A DNA stretch of 17,030 nt from Candidatus Peregrinibacteria bacterium (lineage in GTDB: Bacteria; Patescibacteriota; Gracilibacteria; UBA1369; UM-FILTER-53-11). Below, in pieces: positions 1-6,609 of the stretch. The number at the start of each line of letters is the position of its first letter. The first letter of the stretch is position 1. Location: assembly GCA_023245725.1 (NCBI GenBank), contig JAHFJU010000026.1:1-17030 (forward strand), given 5' to 3'. Under the pieces are notes generated by a model. That model was not told the origin of the DNA, ran no database searches, and worked only from the letters and a program-made list of their open reading frames with translations. The position numbers were made by a program, and so were the translations under genes.

Positions 1-679
1 ATTAGTAATGGGGCAAAAAAATCAATTATGGTGGGATTTGCCAGTAATTGAAAGTTTTGAGTTCAACAAAGCCGTATATGAGATTCCAGACAAAATTTAC
101 GAAGAGCAAAAAAACATACTTGTTGAATTGCTGAACATACAAAAAATTATTGACCAACCGGTTCGAAAATTATCACTCGGTGAAAGAATGAAATGCGAAC
201 TGGCAGCGGCACTGTTGCATAGGCCAGAGGTACTATTTCTCGACGAACCAACAATCGGCCTCGACGTTGTTTCACAAAAGAACATCCGCGAATTTCTGCA
301 TGAATACAACAAAAAATCAGGAGCCACGATTATTCTGACATCTCATTACATGGAAGATATTCGCCGACTATGTGAACGCGTGATAATTATTAATCATGGA
401 GAATTAATGTACGATGGTAGTGTTAAAAATCTCACTGAAAGATTTTCAAAAACCAAGGTGATTGAAGTTAAAGTTGAGTCAAAAATTTCGCACGACGACG
501 CGGCAAAAATGGGGAAAGTAATTGAGAACAGCAGCACTATTCTACGAATGGCGGTTGCGCGTGAAAATGTAAAAAATGTAACTCAACAACTTCTCGACCG
601 AAAAGAAGTTGAAGACATTTCTATTCATGAAACATCGCTAGAAGAAATTATTGGAGAAATGTTTACTGGCGCGAAATAG
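1..679 (+). CDS. ABC-2 type transporter ATP-binding protein (5' truncated)
   Basis: This is the C-terminal part of an ABC ATPase that would power an ABC-2 type membrane exporter. The frame is open to the left edge (codons from base 2), so the true start and the Walker A loop lie outside the window; the Met at base 8 is probably internal. Counting from that Met, the signature motif LSLGE is at residues 55-59, Walker B plus D-loop (LFLDEPTIGLD) at 76-86, and the switch histidine in TSHYMED at about 113. The residues after about 140 form the small C-terminal domain usual in the drug and polysaccharide exporter subgroup. The permease partner is not in view and would be expected upstream. Substrate cannot be told from the ATPase. 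The stop codon lies inside a 13-bp hairpin. Confidence 0.9.
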   Translation, partial: LVMGQKNQLWWDLPVIESFEFNKAVYEIPDKIYEEQKNILVELLNIQKIIDQPVRKLSLGERMKCELAAALLHRPEVLFLDEPTIGLDVVSQKNIREFLHEYNKKSGATIILTSHYMEDIRRLCERVIIINHGELMYDGSVKNLTERFSKTKVIEVKVESKISHDDAAKMGKVIENSSTILRMAVARENVKNVTQQLLDRKEVEDISIHETSLEEIIGEMFTGAK

Positions 680-696
680 CTGCGCTATTTCGCGCC
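668..696 (+). terminator. 13-bp perfect hairpin at the end of the ABC gene
   Basis: Bases 668-680 and 684-696 are exact reverse complements around a 3-base loop (TGC). The left arm contains the last codons and the TAG stop of the ABC ATPase. The right arm is followed by TCATTAAT rather than a run of T, so it is not a textbook intrinsic terminator. It could still end transcription, protect a 3' end or work with Rho. Its place between two same-strand genes suggests it separates transcription units. Confidence 0.6.
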
Positions 697-736
697 TCAT
701 TAATAGATCTACTCATTATAAATCCTCTATCAACAA

Positions 737-1846
737 ATGCCTTTCTCATTCACAATAACCAACCGAGACCGCTCAACAAAAGCCAGAACTGGAACGCTAA
801 AAACTCCACACGGCGAAATTGCTACACCATGTTTCATGCCATGTGGAACGAAAGCAACAGTTAAAACATTCACAAATGACGAACTAAAAGAACTCGGTTG
901 TGAAATTATTTTAGGGAACACCTATCACCTTATGCTTCGCCCAGGGGCAAATTTGGTTGCCGAAATGGGTGGCCTTCACAAGTGGATTAATTGGGATCGC
1001 CCAATGCTAACGGACTCAGGAGGTTTTCAAGTTTTCTCACTAAAAGGCCTAAGAAAAATCACAGAAGAAGGCGTTACTTTTAAATCGCACATCGACGGAA
1101 GCACTCATTTTTTAAGCCCCGAAGAAGCAATCGGTATTCAAGAAAAACTTGGCGCAGATATTATGATGGCTTTCGACGAATGCCCTCCTCACGATGCAGA
1201 TAAAGAATACACACGAAAATCGATGGAACGAACACACCGCTGGCTTGCACGTTGCCAAAAAGCACAGACCAGAAAAGATCAAACATTGTTCCCGATAATT
1301 CAAGGCGGACTTCATTTAGATTTACGTGAAGAGTCTGCAAAAGCCTGTCTCGACGCTGACCCATTTGGAATCGCAATCGGCGGAGTTGCTGTCGGTGAAG
1401 GCAAAGAAGAAATGTGGAGAGTTACCGATTTTGTCGCACCACTACTACCTGAATCAAAGCCTCATTATTTAATGGGAATTGGGGAACCGGACGACCTTGT
1501 AAGAGGAGTTGCAGCAGGTATAGATATGTTCGATTGTGTTATTCCAACTCGACTTGCGCGCCACGGATGTTTTTGGAATATCGATGGAGTTAGAACAGCA
1601 ATAGATAAACCTGAGTTCGCAAAAGACCAAAATCCTCTTTCGTCAAAATGTTCATGCTACGCATGCAAAAACCACAGCCGGTCTTATATAAAACACCTTA
1701 TGAGAGAAAAAGAAATTTTAGGTGCAAGGCTTCTATCAATTCATAATGTTAATTATTTAATGCAGCTAATGTCAGAAATTCGCCTTTCTATAGCCAATAA
1801 TACCTTTACCTCACTTTATGACAGATTCTTCAAAAAATCTCGTTAA
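737..1846 (+). CDS. tgt: Queuine/preQ1 tRNA-ribosyltransferase
   Basis: Tgt swaps guanine-34 for preQ1 in tRNAs with GUN anticodons (Asp, Asn, His, Tyr), a step of queuosine synthesis in the cytoplasm. At 369 residues it is full length. The acid/base aspartate is D93 in TDSGGFQ. The second recognition aspartate is D147 in MAFDECP, the glycine loop is GGVAVGE at 215-221, and the nucleophile is D266 in GIDMFDCVIPTR. The zinc site C305-x-C307-x2-C310 with H336 has the family spacing. The start follows a short gap with a TATAAA element at 717-722 but no clear -35 box. The last 29 bases overlap the next gene. No other queuosine gene is present here, so preQ1 or queuine may be salvaged. Confidence 0.97.
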   Translation: MPFSFTITNRDRSTKARTGTLKTPHGEIATPCFMPCGTKATVKTFTNDELKELGCEIILGNTYHLMLRPGANLVAEMGGLHKWINWDRPMLTDSGGFQVFSLKGLRKITEEGVTFKSHIDGSTHFLSPEEAIGIQEKLGADIMMAFDECPPHDADKEYTRKSMERTHRWLARCQKAQTRKDQTLFPIIQGGLHLDLREESAKACLDADPFGIAIGGVAVGEGKEEMWRVTDFVAPLLPESKPHYLMGIGEPDDLVRGVAAGIDMFDCVIPTRLARHGCFWNIDGVRTAIDKPEFAKDQNPLSSKCSCYACKNHSRSYIKHLMREKEILGARLLSIHNVNYLMQLMSEIRLSIANNTFTSLYDRFFKKSR

Positions 1847-2393
1847 CTTTTTTTTCGAGCTTGGTCTAATGAAAAAGTTTGAGCACTGCGGAACAAAGTT
1901 TGCAGGAATCAAACACCCTGATTCACTTGCCGATCATACGGCGCGGGCCGCACAAATCGGGCTTATGCTGGCCTTTTGCGAAGGTGGAAATGCTGAACAT
2001 GTATCTCTTATGTGCGTATTTCACGATATTGGCGAAATTAGAGTTGGCGACGCGCATCGCATCGCGATGCGCTACATAAAAATGCAACCAGGTGAGAAAA
2101 ATGCAATGTTAGAGCAGACAGAACCTCTCCCACCAGAAATCCGAGAAAAGATTCGATCGTTGTGGCTTGAATTCCATGAACAAAAAACAACCGACTCTCA
2201 CATCGCGCGCGACGCAGATTTATTAGAAACCATGTTTGAGGCTAAAGAACACCTAGATAACGGATACAAAGCGGCGGAACGCTGGCTCGAGAATGGCTCA
2301 AAAGTTCTCAAAACAAAATCTGCAAAGGCTTTATACAAACGCATGAAAACCACACATTTTGCTCAGTGGTGGGACGAATTGAACACCGTTTGA
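1818..2393 (+). CDS. HD-domain phosphohydrolase, YfbR/HDDC2-like
   Basis: This 191-residue protein belongs to the HD superfamily of metal-dependent phosphohydrolases. The metal-binding set is visible: H40 in LADHTARAA, the H69-D70 doublet in VFHDIGE and D134 in ARDADLLE. The N-terminal block FFFELGLMKKFEH, followed by KHPDSLADH, resembles the start of YfbR/HDDC2-type 5'-nucleotidases, which dephosphorylate deoxynucleoside monophosphates. That similarity supports the ATG at 1818 over the later ATG at 1869, although it places the first 29 bases inside tgt in another frame. Translation may be coupled to tgt. The exact substrate is inferred only from family resemblance. A run of eight T at the start of the gene does not break the frame. 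Confidence 0.85.
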   Translation: MTDSSKNLVNFFFELGLMKKFEHCGTKFAGIKHPDSLADHTARAAQIGLMLAFCEGGNAEHVSLMCVFHDIGEIRVGDAHRIAMRYIKMQPGEKNAMLEQTEPLPPEIREKIRSLWLEFHEQKTTDSHIARDADLLETMFEAKEHLDNGYKAAERWLENGSKVLKTKSAKALYKRMKTTHFAQWWDELNTV

Positions 2394-2414
2394 TTTTCTT
2401 ATTTTACACGTTTC

Positions 2415-2443
2415 TTTACTTTGCCAATCGCTTGAACTATTCT
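2415..2443 (+). promoter_or_regulatory. Possible promoter of ruvA, leaderless geometry
   Basis: TTTACT (2415-2420) and TATTCT (2438-2443) are separated by 17 bases, and each matches the sigma-70 consensus at 4 of 6 positions. The ruvA ATG begins 7 bases after the -10 box, where transcription would be expected to start. The boxes are weak and could be chance in an AT-rich gap. Confidence 0.3.
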
Positions 2444-2449
2444 TTTGAC

Positions 2450-3028
2450 ATGATCGGATATTTAAAGGGAATACTATTATCGAAGCGTGAAAAAACTGTT
2501 CTGCTAAACGTAAATAACGTTGGCTACGAAGTTCACGCGCCACGTGGACTTATTGAAAGACTTGAACTCGGCAATGAATACGAATTTTGTATTCATACAA
2601 ATGTACGAGAAGACGACCTGTCACTTTTTGGGCTTCCGTCTGAACGTGAAATGAACATTTTTAAAATGCTTATTAGCGTCTCAGGAATTGGCCCAAGAAC
2701 CGGATTAGAAATGTTAAGCGCCCCTCTTGAAAATCTACAGAATGCAATTGCTCACAAAGACATTCCTTTTCTTACAAAACTCCCTGGAATTGGCAAAAAA
2801 ACAGCTGAGAGAATTTGTGTAGATCTATCAAGCAAAATAATGGAGATTGGCGAACCAGCTCTCAATTACACAAAAATGACTGTTCATGAAACAAATGATG
2901 AACTTATTCACGCGCTTACTTCTCTTGGATACAAGCGTTCTCACGTTATTCAAGGCCTTAGACGAATTCCAACCGAGATTAAAGACGACGAATCTGTCAT
3001 TAAATATTTTCTTCAATATTGTCAGTAA
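2450..3028 (+). CDS. ruvA: Holliday junction branch migration protein RuvA
   Basis: RuvA binds four-way DNA junctions as a tetramer and loads the RuvB motor for branch migration. The 192-residue protein is complete. The N-terminal OB fold begins with MIGYLKG, as in most RuvA proteins, and includes HTNVREDDLSLFGL at 49-62. Two helix-hairpin-helix motifs follow: GIGPRTGLEML at 79-89 and LPGIGKKTAERICVDL at 111-126. After a linker, the C-terminal RuvB-contact domain covers about 148-192 (ALTSLGYKRSHV). An in-frame GTG upstream at 2366 would add 28 residues overlapping the HD gene. The family N-terminus argues for ATG at 2450 instead. RuvB and RuvC are not in the window. The stop overlaps the pgi start as TAATG. 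Confidence 0.97.
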   Translation: MIGYLKGILLSKREKTVLLNVNNVGYEVHAPRGLIERLELGNEYEFCIHTNVREDDLSLFGLPSEREMNIFKMLISVSGIGPRTGLEMLSAPLENLQNAIAHKDIPFLTKLPGIGKKTAERICVDLSSKIMEIGEPALNYTKMTVHETNDELIHALTSLGYKRSHVIQGLRRIPTEIKDDESVIKYFLQYCQ

Positions 3029-4170
3029 TGAAACTCAATTTTCACGAACAACCAAAATCATTAGAGAAAGCACTTCATTCACAAGAAGGCTCATTAGCAC
3101 TACTTGCAACATTAATTAAAGAAAAGCCGTTTTTTAAAGCACCATTCAGTGAAGAAACTAATTCGATACTTTTGAAATTTAAAGGATTGAAACTCCCCTC
3201 CTATGAAAGAATCTGCGTTGTTGGCCTAGGCGGTTCAAGTCTTGGAACTAAAGCATTAGCACATGCATGCGGGGTAAGAAATATGGATTTTCTCGACAAT
3301 GTAGACCCAGCTTTTGTTCAGGAATACATAAATACCGCGCCGCTTACAAAAACTCTTTTTTTCATCGTAAGCAAGTCCGGTGAAACTGTAGAAGTAGATG
3401 CTCTTTCTCGAATTTTACTAGCGAAAAAAATCGACTCCAAACTAATTATTGGAATAAGTGAAAACGAAAACAGTTCGCTTATGACATTGCTTAAAAAATA
3501 TGGGGTGACATCGATATTCAAATGTTCAGCCGATGTCCCCGGTAGATTTTCTGTACTTACTCCAGTTGGATTACTACCAATATTGGCAAGCGGAATAGAT
3601 GTTTTCGCCCTTTTAAAACATTTGAATAATGTAGATATTTTGAGTGCAGTTAAATTGGCATATGTAACAGGCTGGCACTACCAGCACGACAAGAACATAC
3701 TTCCACTGTTTATATATAGCGAAGCTCTAAATTATTTTGCGGATTGGTACATACAACTACTCTCTGAAAGCATAGGAAAGAAAAGAAATATTGGAATAAC
3801 TCCTTTAAAAGCCGTTGGAGTGAAAGACCAACATGCACAATTGCAATTATTCCTCGATGGCCCTCTCGATAAATTTTATGTTTTCATAAAACCAGACACT
3901 AATAAAACGGCGAAAATTAATGGCCTAAAATACAGCCTAAACGAACTATTCGATGCAGAATATAAAGGAGTTTTAGGAGCCTTTTCAAAAAAGAAAATTC
4001 CGTTTGCCGAAATAAAAACCGCCGCTGACACCGCAATTACTGTTGTAAAATTATTCCTATTTTTCGAAATTCAAGTTGCAGCACTCGGAATGATGTTTGA
4101 ATTAAATTACGAAAATCAGCCTGCGGTAGAACTAAGCAAAACAATTACTAGAACTGTACTGTTAAAATAA
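3028..4170 (+). CDS. pgi: Glucose-6-phosphate isomerase, compact form
   Basis: This enzyme interconverts glucose-6-phosphate and fructose-6-phosphate in the cytoplasm. The sugar-isomerase folds show VGLGGSSLGTKAL (65-77), VSKSGET (114-120) and GRFSVLTPVGLLP (172-184). Likely catalytic residues are E248 in SESIGK, H269 in DQHAQ and K371 in AVELSKT, matching the Glu/His/Lys set of PGI. At 380 residues it is far shorter than the roughly 550-residue E. coli enzyme but keeps both SIS domains. The ATG at 3028 shares its A with the ruvA stop (TAATG), a layout typical of coupled re-initiation; an in-frame TTG three codons earlier is less likely. A bifunctional phosphoglucose/phosphomannose isomerase is a less good fit, because the PGI-type His and Lys motifs are present. 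Confidence 0.93.
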   Translation: MKLNFHEQPKSLEKALHSQEGSLALLATLIKEKPFFKAPFSEETNSILLKFKGLKLPSYERICVVGLGGSSLGTKALAHACGVRNMDFLDNVDPAFVQEYINTAPLTKTLFFIVSKSGETVEVDALSRILLAKKIDSKLIIGISENENSSLMTLLKKYGVTSIFKCSADVPGRFSVLTPVGLLPILASGIDVFALLKHLNNVDILSAVKLAYVTGWHYQHDKNILPLFIYSEALNYFADWYIQLLSESIGKKRNIGITPLKAVGVKDQHAQLQLFLDGPLDKFYVFIKPDTNKTAKINGLKYSLNELFDAEYKGVLGAFSKKKIPFAEIKTAADTAITVVKLFLFFEIQVAALGMMFELNYENQPAVELSKTITRTVLLK

Positions 4171-4273
4171 CATTGAATTATATTAGAATTGTGTTGTTAT
4201 TAAAATACAACAAGCATGATTTAGGCTTTTGTTAAGCGGTAAAATTGAGTCGTAGTCATATCAGTACCCTAAT

Positions 4274-4301
4274 TTGACTATGTAACAACAACTCGTAGAA
4301 T
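4274..4301 (+). promoter_or_regulatory. Sigma-70-type promoter of the sigma-4/winged-helix gene
   Basis: TTGACT (4274-4279) and TAGAAT (4296-4301) are separated by 16 bases, with 5 of 6 consensus matches each. Transcription should begin near 4308. This rules out the in-frame ATG at 4300, which lies in the -10 box, and supports the ATG at 4333 with a leader of about 25 bases. Confidence 0.75.
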
Positions 4302-4332
4302 GTACGATTGTAAGCTAACCTTAAAATTATAT

Positions 4333-5394
4333 ATGCAAACACAAGACCAGTCTCAGGCTGTCAGCGTTCTATCAGAGGCAAAAGACCTGATTAACAATTT
4401 GCTAATATTACTTTCTCCAAAAGAGAAACACATTATTGAAAATCGATATAGCCTAAATAGTAAGCCACATGCAACGCTTGAAAGTATTGGTAAAGAATTT
4501 GGCGTAACACGTGAACGAATTCGACAAATTGAAAAAAACGCACTTAAGAAACTTGCTAGAAATGTTAGCAACACACGACTAAATCAATTAAATGCTCTCG
4601 GAAACTCAATTATTCAGAAATATGAAGGAGTTATTCAAGAGCAAAGACTTTTCTCAGAAATGATAACTTTGCTAAGCGACCCATCTCAGGCAGATGTTTC
4701 TGCAATGAGATTATCTCTTGAATTAGATTCAAATCTTGAGAGAGTTCCAAATACTATTTATGCACATCCGTTTTTCAAATTAAAGACAATTGAAAAAAAC
4801 GAAATTGCAAAATTATGCGAATGGGCAATCAGATTCTTGAGCCATAAACAGTCCGTTGTTCTGCTAGACGAAGTTACAGAAGCAAGCGAAAAAGAGAATG
4901 GCCGAAAAATCAGCAAACAATTTATTCACTCTATTCTTGAACTTGATAGACGAATTAAACTTGTTAAAAAAGGAGTTGGACTTTCAGAGTGGAGAGATAT
5001 AAATCCTCGAACGCTACGCGACAAAATCCTATACATTCTTTCTGAGGCTCAAAAACCACTACATTACGTTGAAATTTCAAACCGCATTGCAGAGCTGAAA
5101 TTCGATTCTAAACCAATCAATGTTCAAGCGGTTCATAATGAATTGATTCGCGACCAAGCTTTTGTTCTTATCGGCCGTGGAATTTACGCGCTTCGTACAT
5201 GGGGCTATAACGATGGAACTGTTGCAGATGTAATTATTTCAATCTTGTCAGAAAAAGGGCCTCTAGACCGTGATGAAATTGTTAAAGAGGTACTTCGCCG
5301 CCGACAAGTTAAAAAAATTACTATCGTGCTAAACCTAAAGAACAAGCCAATTTTCGAACGTGTTGGTAGAAATGTTTATGGGCTGAAGAAATAG
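4333..5394 (+). CDS. Sigma region-4 plus tandem winged-helix (HARE-like) regulator
   Basis: The protein (353 residues from ATG 4333) starts with a sigma-70 region-4 domain. Residues 26-76 contain LSPKEKHIIENRY, then TLESIGKEFGVTRERIRQIEKNALKKL, the helix-turn-helix that reads the -35 box in sigma factors. No region 2 is present, so it cannot be a complete sigma factor. The rest looks like three small winged-helix units at about 167-221, 225-288 and 294-353. The second (LRDKILYILSEAQKPLHYVEISNRI, ending GRGIYAL) resembles the HARE-HTH fold of the RNA polymerase delta subunit; the third (VADVIISILSEKGPL, ending VGRNVYGL) repeats that pattern. It probably binds RNA polymerase or promoter DNA as a transcription modulator. 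It is monocistronic, with its own promoter and terminator. The domain calls are by eye. Confidence 0.8.
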   Translation: MQTQDQSQAVSVLSEAKDLINNLLILLSPKEKHIIENRYSLNSKPHATLESIGKEFGVTRERIRQIEKNALKKLARNVSNTRLNQLNALGNSIIQKYEGVIQEQRLFSEMITLLSDPSQADVSAMRLSLELDSNLERVPNTIYAHPFFKLKTIEKNEIAKLCEWAIRFLSHKQSVVLLDEVTEASEKENGRKISKQFIHSILELDRRIKLVKKGVGLSEWRDINPRTLRDKILYILSEAQKPLHYVEISNRIAELKFDSKPINVQAVHNELIRDQAFVLIGRGIYALRTWGYNDGTVADVIISILSEKGPLDRDEIVKEVLRRRQVKKITIVLNLKNKPIFERVGRNVYGLKK

Positions 5395-5420
5395 GCATTT
5401 CATTTACACCAAATTTTAAA

Positions 5421-5447
5421 ACACGGACTAACCATCCGTGTTTTTTT
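5421..5447 (+). terminator. Intrinsic terminator of the sigma-4/winged-helix gene
   Basis: ACACGGA (5421-5427) pairs with TCCGTGT (5435-5441) around a 7-base loop and runs directly into a stretch of seven T. It sits 27 bases after the stop codon. On the minus strand the stem is followed by only a short T run, so a bidirectional role for the tRNAs coming the other way is possible but weak. Confidence 0.9.
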
Positions 5448-5557
5448 GTGAGAGAAATTGATTGGCGAGAACTTTTTGCTCATTGTCCGTGATTTCTTTG
5501 AAAAAATTTGGCGAACAAAAAAACACTACTCTACAAGAATAATGTTCAAAAATTTTA

Positions 5558-5634
5558 TGGTGGGCGCTAAGGGATTCGAACCCCTGACCCTCTCGGTGTA
5601 AACGAGATGCTCTAGCCAACTGAGCTAAGCGCCC
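5558..5634 (-). tRNA. tRNA-Val (anticodon UAC)
   Basis: On the minus strand this 77-base tRNA has acceptor GGGCGCT pairing with AGCGCCC, a D arm, an anticodon stem TCTCG/CGAGA and loop TTTACAC, giving anticodon TAC (Val). The T arm is AGGGG-TTCGAAT-CCCTT, then discriminator A. The CCA end is encoded in the DNA (TGG at 5558-5560 on the plus strand). It lies 72 bases downstream of tRNA-Leu(CAG) and is probably processed from the same transcript. Confidence 0.96.
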
Positions 5635-5706
5635 CCAAGTGTTGCGTTCATTCAAAACGCCCACCGATTATACTTCAGTTAAGGTAAAGATCAATAGAAA
5701 ACGAAT

Positions 5707-5792
5707 TGGTGCCCGAGAAGGGACTTGAACCCTCATGAGATTGCTCTCACTACGACCTGAACGTAGCGCGTCTGCCGTTTCGCCACCCGGGC
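5707..5792 (-). tRNA. tRNA-Leu (anticodon CAG)
   Basis: This 86-base class II tRNA has acceptor GCCCGGG pairing with CTCGGGC (one G-U). Anticodon stem CTACG/CGTAG encloses TTCAGGT, giving CAG (Leu). The variable arm is TGAGA-GCAA-TCTCA, a five-pair stem with a GNRA tetraloop. The T arm contains GGGTTCAAGTCCC, and CCA is encoded. It reads codon CUG. Confidence 0.96.
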
Positions 5793-5800
5793 ACGAAAGT

Positions 5801-5829
5801 ACTTTATCGCAGCCATGATATGGTTACAA
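5801..5829 (-). promoter_or_regulatory. Possible promoter of the Leu-Val tRNA pair
   Basis: Read on the minus strand, TTGTAA (5824-5829) and TAAAGT (5801-5806) are 17 bases apart. Transcription would start near 5794, only a couple of bases before the tRNA-Leu 5' end. The match is moderate (4 of 6 for each box). Confidence 0.35.
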
Positions 5830-5873
5830 CCAAAATAGAATAATCCTGCAAAAACGATGAATTAATTAGAAAC

Positions 5874-5902
5874 TTGGCCAGAAGCTCTGTATCGAGTAAG
5901 AT
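5874..5902 (+). promoter_or_regulatory. Possible promoter of the HAD phosphatase gene
   Basis: TTGGCC (5874-5879) and TAAGAT (5897-5902) are 17 bases apart, with 4 of 6 matches each. The predicted start near 5909 leaves a leader of about 14 bases before the ATG at 5923. Confidence 0.35.
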
Positions 5903-5922
5903 ACGTGAGTTAATCAACCCAG

Positions 5923-6561
5923 ATGAGAAAAACAATAATATTCGACTTTGACGGAACCCTGGCAGATACACTAAATACAGGAGTCGCACTCTACAACTCA
6001 ATCGCGCATGAATACGAATGCCTTCCGGTACCACTTTCAAAAGTAGATGAATTGAGAGATCGACGACCACAAGAATTTTTACAGGATTACGGAGTTACTT
6101 TCTTTAAACTGCCTAAAATCCTATTAAGAATGAGAGAGGAGCTAAACTCAAAAATGCGTACAATAAAGGCTATTCCGCATATAATTGAAGAGTTAATAAA
6201 GATTAAATCAGATAAATATTCACTGGGAATTTTGACATCGAATTCGCACGATAATGTTAAATCTTTTCTGCAAAGAAACGAAGTTGATAAACTATTTGAT
6301 TTTATTTTTAGCGAAAAACATTTGTTTGGAAAACACAAAGCAATAAATCGCCTTCTCAAAAAAAACAACCTTATAAAAGACGATGTTATATACGTTGCAG
6401 ACGAAACACGCGATATAGAGGCGGCTCACAAGTCGGGAATAAAAATCATTTCAGTTGCATGGGGATTCAACACAAAAGAAGCCCTCGCTAGGTCTAAACC
6501 CGATGCACTTATCAATGAACCAAACGAACTGCTTTTAGCGATAGAAAAGGCAGCAGCTTAA
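5923..6561 (+). CDS. HAD-superfamily phosphatase, phosphoglycolate phosphatase-like
   Basis: This 212-residue HAD hydrolase shows motif I at the N-terminus, IIFDFDGTLADT, with nucleophile D8 and acid/base D10. Motif II is ILTSNSHDN at about 105-112. A lysine near 146 (FGKHKAINRL) serves as motif III. Motif IV is YVADETRDIEAAHKSG, with the metal-binding acidic pair. The helical cap inserted after motif I places it in subfamily IA with phosphoglycolate phosphatase (Gph). The ending ISVAWGFNTKEALARSKPDALINEPNEL is typical of that group. The substrate is uncertain: 2-phosphoglycolate from DNA repair is one option, a sugar phosphate another. It stands alone between tRNAs and the convergent phosphoketolase gene, with 48 bases and no visible terminator between the two stops. 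Confidence 0.85.
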   Translation: MRKTIIFDFDGTLADTLNTGVALYNSIAHEYECLPVPLSKVDELRDRRPQEFLQDYGVTFFKLPKILLRMREELNSKMRTIKAIPHIIEELIKIKSDKYSLGILTSNSHDNVKSFLQRNEVDKLFDFIFSEKHLFGKHKAINRLLKKNNLIKDDVIYVADETRDIEAAHKSGIKIISVAWGFNTKEALARSKPDALINEPNELLLAIEKAAA

Positions 6562-6609
6562 CTAGCGAACATTGAACTGATAAACGGCTGAGAAAATCAC
6601 ACCGATTAC

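Noticed and set aside
1847..1860. Run of eight T in the HD gene as a possible frameshift site
   Set aside because: The frame continues intact through the homopolymer and encodes the expected family N-terminus.
2366..2449. 28-residue N-terminal extension of RuvA
   Set aside because: RuvA proteins begin with the M-I-G-Y-L-type motif found at 2450; the extension is unlike the family and overlaps the HD gene.
4192..4212. Inverted repeat TGTTGT/ACAACA after pgi
   Set aside because: Only six pairs around a nine-base A/T loop and no T run; too weak to call a terminator or operator.
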